Below are positions 23,243 to 34,224 of a stretch of 64,000 bases of DNA, one piece after another; the stretch's first letter is position 1; each line of letters begins with the position of its first letter. The notes under the pieces are model-generated. The model did no database searches and was not told the origin of the DNA. It worked only from the letters and a program-made list of their open reading frames with translations. The translations under genes and the position numbers were made by a program. The DNA comes from Cornus controversa. Lineage: Eukaryota; Streptophyta; Magnoliopsida; Cornales; Cornaceae. Where the stretch lies: the NCBI GenBank assembly GCA_026545225.1, contig CM048854.1, positions 28,835,230 to 28,899,229 on the forward strand, in the 5' to 3' direction.

Positions 23243-23560
23243 CATAATGTGTCACGGGTCACGAGCCATCACTGAATCATATAGTCCAACAAACATCTCA
23301 TCCCACTAACCCCACTTGATCTTATAACTTTGACCATATAATCTTCGAGAGGAAAGACTGTGTGGAAAAAGAAGAGAGACTTGAAAAGATGAATGTATTC
23401 ACTTTTTTTTCTTTTTCTTTTTTTTTTAACTTTTTCTTTTCAACAACTAAATGAAAAGTTGATATAATTCAAATGGCCATGAATAAGCCTACATATATGT
23501 TGATTGGGGGCTTTTGAGTGCCTTATTGATTTAGCCTCATTTTTACTTAGTTTTGTATTT
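23091..23560. repeat. Dispersed repeat, copy 1 (homologous to 29250-29790)
   Basis: This segment and 29250-29790 share an ordered series of words: 'tttttattgg.tc', 'aaacac.aaattata', 'cccatcactgaa'-like, 'tttgaccata' with 'tataatctt', 'agtgtggaaaa'-like and 'cctacatat'. It includes a (TA)n tract at 23199-23239, bracketed by a direct repeat of 'atagtgcataatgtg'. The two copies lie in the same orientation about 6 kb apart. Function unknown; it may be an old segmental duplication or a dispersed element. Confidence 0.55.
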
Positions 23561-24060
23561 AGACTCTGTTTATGAGTCACATTAAGCATCTTGTCTTCCC
23601 ATGGCATGACACTATGTCATGGTTAGAAGACACTGTGATGATAAGAACGAGTTGAGATCATCTGTTGTAGTGTACAACAATGAAAAATTGAGATTAAAAC
23701 AAGTCTTTATGTCAATTACAGTCCTTCGTTGATGTACCTCATCTCTCTATCAATCACAGTCCTTCTTCGTGGTTGTATCTCCTGAGGAAGAAAATATTAG
23801 GGTCATTCAATTGTTGGGACAATTTAATGAGAAAAATAAAAATTATAGAAAATTTGCTATTACCTCACATGTGAAATAAAATTATTACCCCACTGCCTTG
23901 TCATTTCCACATTTTCAAATGTGAGTACTGGCGTTCTTGTAATAAATAAATAAATTAAATTGAATAAAAACTTTGGTACTATCTAAAATCACTCATGTAC
24001 TTAAATCACACTAAAGAGAGTAAAAGAAAAATAAAGATAGGGCATTTAGGATTAGAGTGT
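23561..24060. other. Intergenic region, no gene recognised
   Basis: No coding signature. A short palindrome around 'ccatggcatgacactatgtcatgg' words lies near 23600-23625. Confidence 0.3.
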
Positions 24061-24640
24061 GTTATTCTTGGTGTGAGGATCCGTTCCATGAGGTATAATA
24101 TTGTCCACTTTACATACTCTATTTTCGGTACTTACAATATTTCAACAATCTCTCATCTTAGACGATGTGAGACGTCACAATCACCTACTTTTGGGACCTA
24201 GCGTCTTTATTGGCTTGCTAGCGTGACCCTCATGGGTTTGTGCATACTCTTCCATTTTTGGAAGATTGGCTCTGATACTATTTGTAATGATCCACTTTAC
24301 GAGATATGATATTGTCCGCTTTAGACTTCAACTCACACGATTTTATTTTTGAATTTTACCCCATATATAAGCACTTCACTCCCCCCCCGAGTGCGAGTAC
24401 ACTGGGCTTGAGCTCAATGTTATTGTTGGTCACACTTCTGATTGAGTTCCGGCTCTAATACCATTTGTAATGGCTTGTTCCACGAGGTATAACATTTTTC
24501 GCTTTGCACACTCTCCTCTCAATGCTCACAGTTTTTCTCAAAACGCGTCAATAAAGTTAAAAAGTGTCCACATATATAATTTTTAACAACTTCTCTCCTC
24601 GAATGATTTGGAACGTCACACTTGGAGTGTTACTTACTCA
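24061..24640 (-). mobile_element. Cassandra/TRIM-like LTR array with tRNA-iMet primer-binding sites
   Basis: Three LTR-like segments start near 24083, 24283 and 24466. They share 'ttgtaatg.' with 'ccac.aggtata' and 'attgtcc.cttt' words. At 24268-24280 'ggctctgatacta' and at 24451-24463 'ggctctaatacca' are close to the complement of TGGTATCAGAGC, the usual primer-binding site for initiator-Met tRNA. Each is followed immediately by the next LTR-like segment. The first unit also has 'gatgtgagacgtcaca' and 'ggacctagcgtctttattggc', similar to Cassandra LTR ends as I remember them. The tandem LTR-PBS-LTR-PBS-LTR order, with no internal domain, is unusual. Orientation is minus, inferred from the PBS. 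Confidence 0.55.
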
Positions 24641-25206
24641 AATAGAGCATATTGGGTGAATATGCATTCTCATACTAAAAGCAATACATGAGCCAAACAA
24701 AATCAAAACTTCTAGTTACCTAGTTACCTATTTATGGTTATTAATGGTGATATTTAAAAAAAAAAGGTGGCTAATATATTTTTATGAGTTTGTTATTTGG
24801 ATATTTGATTTCACTGACTTGTAATTTTTCCAAAAGAATTTCCCTAGTATGCCTTCTCTTATTATGTTACGTGACCACATACAAATCATGTGTGACGAGT
24901 AAAAGTGAAACCTACACATTTGTTTTATGAGACAAGTTAGTTTATGAACTACCTCTAATATACCATATGTTTTATTATGGCCATATCATATATATAAAGT
25001 AGTCTCTAATTGACTTTTACAGTCCTGAAGATTCATCTTCACTCGATACTTCGTATAAGATATCTTCTTGATCAGATATTTCATAACCAAAAATGATTTC
25101 GAGCCCATTTATTGTGGCAAATATTAAAGTATCACTACTTTTTTCTTTTCTTTTTTATATTATTTTTTCTTTTTCCACTTTTGCATGTTAATTAAGCTTG
25201 TAACTT

Positions 25207-25243
<37 letters not shown>

Positions 25244-26227
25244 ATTTATTAGCCAGCTCGAAGAGCATATAGAATAGAGTCCCTTTTAAAATAATACAAC
25301 AGATCATGGAAGCTATACAAGACAAACTATACATATATATTTTACAAATAAAGTCCTTGGTGGTTGGGCACTACGCATAAACAAGGTTTAGATTCCACAA
25401 GGAAACATACAGTAACAAAGATGTTGAATCTGATATATAGTATTGTTTTGGGAATATATACACACACACACATACGTATTATTGTGTTTGAAATTGGAAT
25501 ATATAGATACATGGTAGTGAAAAAGATCTAGAAGATCATTCATAAGTAGACAATCTTAGTTTTTAGGAAAACATCTGTAATACATTCTGTGTAAATATAC
25601 AGGATAAATCTAAATTTTGTGTATTTTACACACACAATAAGATTCATCTTGCGTGTTGTATACGTACTATTTAGATTCACAGAATATATTTATACTGAGT
25701 GTATTTTAGATGTACTCAGCTCTTAAGAGTGGTATGGTAAAAGAATTGACAAATTAGTAATTTTTCATTAGTATTACTTATGGTAGGCTAACAACCTATT
25801 TTGCATTATTTAGGGGATTATTTGTAATATCAAGAGATTATCTAAAAAGACTAGTGAACCGGTGAGTATTTTTTTGCACTTTACTTTTTATTTTATTTTT
25901 GTCCAAATGGTAAAAGTTTTCATTTTACATTACTATTTTATGCAATTAACCCCTTTTATTTTTGGGTTTACTTTGTGAGAAATCTAGTTTAGGTTGACAA
26001 ATTTTGGTTTCAAAACTTGAATTGATCAATCCAGTTATGATTTTTATTTTATTTTGTGTCTTAATTGTCCGAGCTAAACATCAGTGCATTGATTCGTTGG
26101 TCTTGATGAAAATATGATTTAGGCCAGAGTGTGAGGACTTTATGCATGCACACTAAATTTGATTTAGAGTGACATATTTGTACATTTTTTTGTTTGACAA
26201 TCTTATCCTCTGTAATGATGCTCTTTA
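24641..26227. other. Intergenic region, no gene recognised
   Basis: AT-rich. A (TG)n(AG)n microsatellite lies at 25207-25242. An imperfect palindrome at about 25570-25710 has 'tacattctgtgtaaatata' on one side and 'agaatatatttatactgagtgta' words on the other. No gene features. Confidence 0.35.
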
Positions 26228-26557
26228 GACTCTATTTGATTAGTGGAAATATCAAGAAAAGAAAGGAAATAATTTTTTTTTGAACAATTTAAAAGTTTGG
26301 TTAGCGGAAAATCAAAATTTTGAGAGAAAATTACTTTTCATAACAACCTAAATTTTCATAAAAAATTGTGAATTTTTTTGATTTCTTCATAAAGTTTTAT
26401 GAACTTACAATAATGCCCTTTTTCTGATAAGTTTCATGCTATTCAAACCATAAAATGGTAATCTCTTATAATTTTCTAGAAAAAAATTTCATGCTAATCA
26501 AATACACATGAAAATTTTATTTTTTCACTATTAATTTTCATCTAACCAAACGGAGCT
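26228..26557. mobile_element. Tourist-like MITE (PIF/Harbinger type) with TTA target duplication
   Basis: The left end GACTCTATTTGATTAG and the reverse complement of the right end, AGCTCCGTTTGGTTAG, match at 11 of 16 positions and continue into GAAA. The 3-bp sequence TTA lies directly outside both ends (26225-26227 and 26558-26560). The 330-bp length and TTA duplication fit non-autonomous PIF/Harbinger (Tourist) elements. It has no coding capacity. Confidence 0.75.
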
Positions 26558-27966
26558 TTAGAAAACTTTGTTCTAATTCATATTCTGACCTTTATTTCTT
26601 TTTCTTTTCAATTTCTAAGCATTTCTTTCTTTTTTATTCTTTTCTTTTGAAATTAATTTGTAAGAGCCAAAAAGAAATTGACTAGGATTATTATTTGGAG
26701 CAAAAATATTGAAGGTAACAAAGTATCACTAAATAGGAGAAATATCAAAGCTCTCTCACACACACACACACACATATATATACTTTGATGACAATATGTA
26801 TACGCTAATGCTACGAAAGCTTGTCGGTACAAGTTAATGATGTAAATCACATCACTTTTTAAATTAATACTAGATGATGTTGGCCTAAACCATGTGCTTG
26901 ATTTTTCTAACTTGCCATTTTATACTATATTATAAAGATCATTCAAATATTGGATTTAGACTCCATTTGTCGCACAACAGCTCAATGACACACATGACTA
27001 TTAATTTAGGTCAGATTATTAGGTTGGACTGTATTATAATATCTGAAACAGTTTGATACTAGGATCTCTATACTTTAATATTTATGAATGTATGTTCTCA
27101 GTAGTTATCTTCTTGTTGGATATATATATATATATATATATATGAAAATTGACAAAATCTCTCTGACAATATTATTTTTTACATAGATATTATATTCCCA
27201 ATTCTTTAGTTTACTACACCCTCATAAAATTATTGTTATTATTATTATTATTTTTGCCGCTTCTAGATGATGGTATATTTGTCATTAATATAAGTATTCA
27301 ATTTAATCTATATTGGGATTGAAGTCAATAATTTTTTTTTTTTTATATATCACTTTAATAATCTAGAAGATAGCCATGGTTTGATGTAAACAATTACAAG
27401 AGTTTTAATTTAATTAAATAATTAGCTACTCGAGCTCATTTACTAAATGATTTGGCCATACTCGAGTATTCTCCAAATGAAAGATCATTTGAGTTCCGTT
27501 TGGCTAGATAGAAATAGAAATAAATAAAAATAAAAATTTTTTTTGAGAAAAAATTAATTTTCACAATCACTTAATTTTTTTTCATAAAATTTTCATACAA
27601 AAAATTATTACTCGGAAAGAGTACGTATGCGCAAAAATCTTTTCACTGCAAGCTATTCTTTTTTTCTACATATATGCATACGATGATAAAGACGAGAATG
27701 GTATAGAAAATAGAAAATAGAAAAATAATAGTTGGGATGCAAGAGGAGTGAGAGCTACCTCTCATGCTTCATTGTAGTATGAAATATGACAATAATTGGA
27801 CATTAATTGAATGCCAAAAATTCATGTTTCACAGACTCTGACTCAACTTTTTCTAGAGAAACCGCGACTTTTAAAGCTCATTTCACAATAAACACTCTAG
27901 CATTCGAAAGGAGAAATAATTACATGCTCATGTGATCTCACTTGTCAATTTGTCATTGATCTGAAT
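26558..27966. other. Intergenic region, possible MITE end
   Basis: At 27494 'ccgtttggctaga' followed by A/T-rich sequence resembles one end of the Tourist-like MITE at 26228, but no matching second end was found. (TA)n at 27120-27143. A (TTA)n-like run lies at 27235-27252. No gene. Confidence 0.35.
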
Positions 27967-28388
27967 TAGGAGTCCATTCTTGGTAGAATCGAAATTGAAA
28001 CTGTTTTCAAAGATTCCTTAATTTTGAAATCAAAATTAAAATCATTGAGTTCGATTCGGTTCTAATTCTTTGTAATTCTTGTTACGGTTTTTCAACGATT
28101 CTTTGTATTTTTTTTCTAACATTAACAAGATACACACTCATACTTGTGCATCCCTGATTATAATAATAAATTAGAAACTATTAGTATTTATTTATATATC
28201 TTATATTATATAAATATATAAAACATTAGAACTTAGAAGGTAAATGTATTTATCTATATATTATATATTTTATACTTTAGATATTAATAGAACACTATAA
28301 TTTAAAATGTATTAGTATTTATTTATATATTTTATACTTTATATATTATATATTTATATGGAACAATAGAACTTAGAAGATATTATTA

Positions 28389-28427
<39 letters not shown>

Positions 28428-28636
28428 TAAAGGTTTCGGTTCCAGTTTCTTGACTTGGAATCTAAACCGGAACCGTAGTGAACGGTTCCTAAAATTTAAA
28501 ACCAAAATTGAAATCGTAGTAAACGATTTCTAAAATTTGAAACCGAAATCATAATAAATGGTGCGATTCGATTTAGATATGGTTTCTTATAATTATGATT
28601 CTGACTCTAATTTTACCAATTCTTTGTGTACTCCTA
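27967..28636. mobile_element. hAT-type non-autonomous element with 8-bp target duplication
   Basis: Ends read TAGGAGTCC on the left and GTACTCCTA on the right, and inner sequence continues as an imperfect inverted repeat (about 40 bases). Outside them lie ATCTGAAT (27959-27966) and ATCTGAAA (28637-28644), an 8-bp duplication with one mismatch, as expected for hAT. The interior has several 'gaaatcgtagtaaacg' type internal repeats and a (TA)n run at 28392-28425. No transposase ORF in 670 bp. Confidence 0.75.
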
Positions 28637-29249
28637 ATCTGAAAACAAAATTTCGGGATCATGTAATAATTTGTTCAAGAAAAAAAACCTTCATCTGCTT
28701 TGAAATTCTGGAAGGTTACACTGTGTAGTCCACCAAGGCCATTAGTGGCTTCCACTTAGTCTTCTGCTGATTGACTCATCCTTTCACTGCCACTGTACTA
28801 GGGTGGAAATTAAGAGGCTCAGTGACAAAGAGCAAAAGGAAAGCAGTTAGTTTTCCACTTACTTTGTTTTGATTTGACTGACCTGCACACAGAAATTATC
28901 AGACAGTTTCTGACCTGTTTCTCTTAATTAATAATAATACATTATCACGATAAGTGTTAAAATAAATAAAATATACGTATGAATGTGACGCATTAGTGTT
29001 GGCCTTGACCACAGACCGGTAATTCGAAAATATATAAGATTTTTTTGACAAATTGAATTGTCTTAGCAAATATTTATTTACAAAGTAAGGCTATAACAAG
29101 GATACGCTCAAGATTTATTGAATGATCACGTCCTTTAATAGATTCAATGGATACAAATGCGAATGCAAACCCACCTTAAACATGCTCTGATTATAGCATT
29201 TTCCCTTTATATATATATATATATATGCATTTTGCGAATATCTACCTGG
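28637..29249. other. Intergenic region, no gene recognised
   Basis: No gene features. Short (TA)n at 29211-29226. Confidence 0.3.
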
Positions 29250-29790
29250 CATTTGCTTTTTATTGGGTCCTACTTCTTTGAAGGCACGACAAACACCAAA
29301 TTATAGAAAATGCTATTCAGACAGAATTTTTAAGCAGAATTCGTAGACAGAAATATTTACATCCATTAGATGTATGTGATAGGTCCCACCACATACGCTC
29401 ACCACATACATCCTATTTATGTATATTAATTCGGATTGCGTTTAATGTGTCACAACTCACTTACTCGAGTCACAACCCATCACTGAACCACCTAGCCAAA
29501 TTAATGTCCCATCCATTTGACTAACACCACTTAATTGCTTTTGTAACCTTGACCATAGACTATATAATCTTCCAAAAGAGAGTGTGGAAAAGACAGTGTA
29601 CTTGGAAAGAGCCAATCTATATGATCATCTTTGAACTTTCCTAGCTAGCTTTTGGATCGTGTGCTTCGTTTTTCTTTCTATCAATCAAATGGAGAGAGAA
29701 TATAAACGCAAATGATTCTCAATAAACCTACATATTGATTAGGACTTTGTTTGTGCCTTACTGACTTTTTCTCAATTTCTTTTGTCTTTT
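29250..29790. repeat. Dispersed repeat, copy 2 (homologous to 23091-23560)
   Basis: Second member of the direct repeat pair described at 23091. It shares 'ttttattgg', 'cacaacccatcactgaacca', 'tgaccatagactatataatc' and 'aaacctacatattgatt'. Divergence is substantial with indels, so the duplication is old. Confidence 0.55.
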
Positions 29791-31011
29791 TCTTAATAGA
29801 ATTAAAACCAACAATTTGTGTGTCCATATTCACGACAACCAAATCTCTAACTTAACACTACTTTCTCATTCTCTTATTGAAAAGTAGTCAGAGATTTTTG
29901 TCGCAAGTCGAATTCGAATGAAACGAATCTAGTCTTGTAAGAACATATATGCATCACTACCTACCATGTTAAGGATTTGATTGAGAGCTATTTTGTTTTG
30001 TGTCACAGATATACTGTATCAAATCAAAACATTTGGTAACTTTTGCTATCATTTGAATAGTATCGTATTCGTTGACGAAAAGATGTTTAAATAGAAACAA
30101 AAAATGGATGCTTTCTAATATTTTTACACCGTAGCAAAAACAATGTCGCAGATTCACAGTGAACAATACCAAAATTAAAAATTAAAAAAATATATTCTAG
30201 TTAACCTTTTTTTAATTAGTCATTTTGTTTCTCAATTTTTATTTTTACCAAAAATATTATTTCTGTTTTGAATTAAAATATAAACCAAAAACGAAAACAG
30301 TTGTCAAACAGATCCTAAACTTTTGGGTCATTGACAGATGTCTCGTCACTTAGAATTGGTATCAAAATAGATCCAATTATTGATCTAGTGTCACTAAGGA
30401 TGTCGGATGTCAACGTGGTGGGTTGGAAACATGGCATCGTTATTCCAAATCCGTACACAAATAAAATTTTCTTCCTTGCATTGGAGTCGAGATAGGTTCA
30501 AAATACATCGATATACATATTTTTTTTAAAATATAATGCAAGCTTGAATGAATTTATGATAAATTTTGTACAAAAATTAAGTATAGACAAATACTTAAAA
30601 ATAATAATAACAAAAAAGTTGTGAAAAATTAAAATTATTAAAAAAAATAATTAATGAAAGAATATTTTTTATATATTTATTATTAATCAGGATGGAGTTC
30701 AAGACTTGACAGGTTTTAAACTATTTTTTCAAACTCGTCCATAACCCTATTAGCATAATCTCAAACCTGTTCTATTAAATATAGAATGAAACGGAACGAG
30801 TTAAATTAACATCCTAGGTGTCACATCCACCCTCCAAATGTTTTTATTCATGCAATTGTTAAAGATAATGCTAGTGTTTTAAACACAGTAAAAAACTTGC
30901 TAATTTTTAAATTTGGAAACTGCATATTATAAATTGTTATCCCTTTTATCAATTTATTGGAATGTGAAGTTACCAAAAAGTTGTTCTAATGAAGCAACTT
31001 GATACTAATAG
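29791..31011. other. Intergenic region, no gene recognised
   Basis: AT-rich. Short ORFs only, with no domain or repeat assignment. Confidence 0.3.
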
Positions 31012-31378
31012 TATTATTTTGGCAGTCTCTTGGTGCCAAGGGTCCCCAAAATCCTGTCTTCGTTCAAATTATGACATAAAAGTCTTGTATTCCTAAAAAA
31101 TTTTATATATATATATATATATACTCATACAGTCATACTATTATTTTGGCAGTGTCTTGGTGCCAAGGGTCCCCAAAATCCTATCTTCCTTCAAATTATG
31201 ACATAAAAGTCTTGTATTCCTTAAAGATTATATATATATATATAAACTTAGTCCAATACTATTATTTTGGCAGTCTCTTGGTGCCAAGGGTCCCCAAAAT
31301 CCTATCTTCATTCAAATTATGACATAAAAGTCTTGTATTCCGAAAAGATTTTATATATATATACATATAAACTTAGTG
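31012..31378. repeat. Three tandem ~120-bp repeats, each with its own (TA)n tract
   Basis: Copies begin at 31012, 31139 and 31260 with 'tattattttggcagt'. They continue 'ctcttggtgccaagggtcc', 'ccaaaatcct' and 'aattatgacataaaagtct', and end in a (TA)n stretch of different length. The copies are more than 90% alike outside the TA tracts. The short ORF across the third copy (31267-31554) is incidental. Confidence 0.85.
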
Positions 31379-31969
31379 GACTTTCTTTGGTCGGTTTCCA
31401 GTACTGTCAATCATTAAAAAGGTATGGTGGAATCTGGATGTCTATTAAGATAAGTCCAAATACACCATTCTTGACCAAGACAATTATTTATAACGTTAGT
31501 ACAATTGAGATTTTTTTTTTTTTTAAGCACCCAATAATTGAGGTCACCACTTAGTAAGTGCCACTTACTCAAAAAAACGGAAACAAAATAACTGAAATAC
31601 CAAACAGAGAACTGAAGGATAGATATAGAAAGAATGCTTAATCGACCGGGCTCAACCCTATGGGCCCTCAAACTGGGCTTTGACTGGTCGATAGTTCGGG
31701 CATTGCCAATATTAGTAGCCCAAGCCCACCCGTTGGCCTTGGGATAGCAGGTTGTGGGCTTGGAACTGTCTTTTCAAATTTATTTTGAAATGAATTCTTT
31801 TTCTTTTTTTTTTACATGTTGTCCTCTTTAATTTAGTCTAAAGAAATCAAATACTAAGTACACATTATTATTATATTAGTTATTTTATTAATTTGTTATG
31901 CATATTGGATTCCGGGAAATTGCCAGGTGTGCAAACCGGTGGATTAGGCCCAAAGACGTCCCTTATATC
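31379..31969. other. Intergenic region, no gene recognised
   Basis: No coding features. Contains 'gggctt'/'gcccaagccc'-rich sequence near 31640-31760, similar in flavour to 3580-4000, without a definable element. Confidence 0.3.
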
Positions 31970-32166
31970 TACGGATGGCAAAATGTCCCGCCCCATCCTG
32001 TTGGAGAATGTTTTGGAGGAGTCTTGATAATTTTGGAGTGATTTTAAAGATAAAAGGAAAAAATTCGCAACGGTTATAGGGTGGGAACGGTATTAGGCAC
32101 CCCTACCTCGCCCTGTTCATAATATATATCTGCCAAAACCCACCCACCTCGCAGTTGCCATTCCTG
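31970..32166. mobile_element. Short hAT-type MITE with 8-bp target duplication
   Basis: The left end TACGGATGGCAA and the reverse complement of the right end, CAGGAATGGCAA, match closely. Flanking 8-mers are CTTATATC (31962-31969) and CTTATGTC (32167-32174), one mismatch. The TAGGGATGGCAA-like terminus is widespread among plant hAT MITEs. 197 bp, no coding; the interior contains 'tcccgccccatcc'. Confidence 0.75.
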
Positions 32167-32655
32167 CTTATGTCCAACTCTTAACTATCCTCTTATAGAA
32201 CTAGGCTAGGCTGGGCTAGCCTGTAATGGGCTTGGGCTTGGGGTCTTTTTGCGCCCACAGTCTTCATAAGCCTTTTTTGAACAACTTAATCAAATATTTC
32301 ATGCCATATGACCAATACATTTGAATTTAGATTAGTACTGTGCAATCTCAAGTAGTAGGTATGGATTATCTGATTAGGCAAGACTAATAACTTCAGCACA
32401 ATCAGCCTGAATTTTAAGTGGGTTGGACCTTCAAGCTATAGACCTCTTCATGGTTGAGTTTTGAAAAAATGATTTTTTAGGAAATGCCACTTAGGTGTGT
32501 CGTCAAATATACAGAGTTTATCCCCATTTTTACTTTTCTTTTGTTTATTATAAAGAGTTTTAGAGATTTTTTAAAAATAAAATAAAATAATACTAACTAA
32601 TATTCTAATGTGAGCAAATCTTATGAGATTTATCATTTGTAATTCAAACACTTGA
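32167..32655. other. Intergenic region, no gene recognised
   Basis: No gene. A GC-richer 'gggcttggg' stretch lies near 32200-32270. Confidence 0.3.
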
Positions 32656-33240
32656 GAGCACCAACAACGGTTCACCATACTTGTGTCTGGCGAACCAAAA
32701 GTTACTATTGCTAAACACTGGAATAGCTAAAAATATGAACCCCACTACTGCTTCGCTTGGTGCTTCGCCGGATTGAGCGAAGCATCAAGCGAACCAAATG
32801 CATTATTTTATTACTTTTTTTGTTTGTATTTTTAGAGATATTCGTGTCATGTATATATATATATGTATCATTTACTTAAATCTCAATAACTTTCACTACA
32901 AATTGAATTTTTTGATGAAACTAATTCTGTTAGAAAGACAATTTCGAGAGCTTTAATTTGAATACCATATAGACTATTTTTTGACTTAAAACGAAAAAAT
33001 TATGAATTTTTAAGTTATAAAAGTATAAAAAAATTTAACATATATATGTATATGTATAAAATTATAGATTAATTTAATTGTGTAAGATTATTTAATTGTG
33101 TGGATAGTGAAAATTTGGAGAACCTGTTGTGGAGTCAAAATTTAGAGATCCTAACATGATGTGGCTGGTTAAAATGCTGAGGTGACTAGCTAAAATTTAA
33201 ATTTAGAGAACTAAGTTTGGCTAACCCATTGTGGATGGCC
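32656..33240. mobile_element. MITE with GAGCACCAACAACGG / GGCCATCCACAATGG ends
   Basis: The left end GAGCACCAACAACGGTTCACC and the reverse complement of the right end, GGCCATCCACAATGGGTTAGC, are related along their length. TGA lies outside both ends (32653-32655 and 33241-33243), which may be a 3-bp target duplication. An inner hairpin around 'gcttcgc..gcgaagc' is at 32755-32785. 585 bp with no coding. Superfamily is likely PIF/Harbinger, but the assignment is weak. Confidence 0.6.
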
Positions 33241-33242
33241 TG

Positions 33243-33482
33243 ACTAATTCGAAACACAATCAAAGTTAGCAAATAAAAAATAGAGTAAAGATAGAGAGTT
33301 TGAATCGGTCTAGGCCTAGAATAGTTTTATGTGAGGGGAGGGGTAGGTCTCATCACCATGACATAATGTGGTGAGACCCACCACTCCACTCACATAAAAA
33401 TAAAATTGGACTAATCCGATCGGTCTCCAGATCATTATTCTAAAAATTAAATAAAAATTAACTAATTCGAAACACAATCAAA
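33243..33482. repeat. Hairpin-forming insert bounded by 22-bp direct repeats
   Basis: A 22-base segment starting 'actaattcgaaacacaatc' is present at 33243-33264 and again, identically, at 33461-33482. Between them is a strong hairpin with arms 33325-33358 (TTTTATGTGAG... GGTCTCATC) and 33367-33399 (GGTGAGACCC... CTCACATAAAA), separated by only ~8 bases. The direct repeats could be a target duplication of a foldback insertion. Confidence 0.65.
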
Positions 33483-33642
33483 CACTATTAATCTTTGAAG
33501 TTCGCATAGTGTGATGCAAACTTTCGGTCATCACTGAGATTGGGCTGGCAAAAAAATGCTTTAGTTGCACAATTTGGGCTGGGCCTAAGGAAATGGGGCC
33601 CAAGGAAATGGGGCCTTTTTTCTTATTATAGAGCATTTTAAA

Positions 33643-34224
33643 TAGGAGTGGCAATTTCCTCCGCTTCGGCAGGTTTCCACCCCGCTCTGCCCCTAATTGA
33701 GGGAATTTGGTCCGCCCCTAATAAGAGTAGGGACGGGTATGATTTTTTTAAGAAAACCCGCCTAGTACCCGCCCCTCCCCGATTATATACATACATATAT
33801 ATGGCAGCCACTAGGGTTTACCTTGTTATGCTCTATTCCTCTCTTTATCTTATGACTAAAAGAGAACTCTCTCTATCTTGTGTATATAATAAATCTATAA
33901 TAAAAAATTTCTTGAAAACCAAAACTGTTTCTCTCTTTATCTACGTATGTATGTATGTTTGTGTCATTTTCTTTGGTCTTATATATTGGAGTTTTGACTG
34001 TAGGAGTATTGTATCATCGTTTTGGTACATTTAACCCAAACATCAAATTCAAAGCAAATAAAGTAAATGATTTAAAGGATTTTGTTATTTCTTTCTTTCT
34101 CTAAATGAGGCGGTGGTGATATGCTTACCACAAATCCGTTAGGATTTTTAACGAGAGATGAATTGAGTATTTCCTTGACGGGACGGGATAGAGTTTTAGC
34201 ATACCCGTTCCGTCGTCATCCCTA
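33643..34224. mobile_element. hAT-type non-autonomous element with 8-bp target duplication
   Basis: Ends TAGGAGTGGCAA and, on the reverse strand, TAGGGATGACGA. Flanking 8-mers are ATTTTAAA (33635-33642) and ATTTTAAG (34225-34232), one mismatch. The interior has 'cgggtatga' near 33740 and 'cccgttccgtc' near 34205, GC-rich subterminal arms pairing imperfectly. 582 bp; the ORF at 33648-34034 lies wholly inside it and has no transposase similarity I recognise. Confidence 0.7.
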
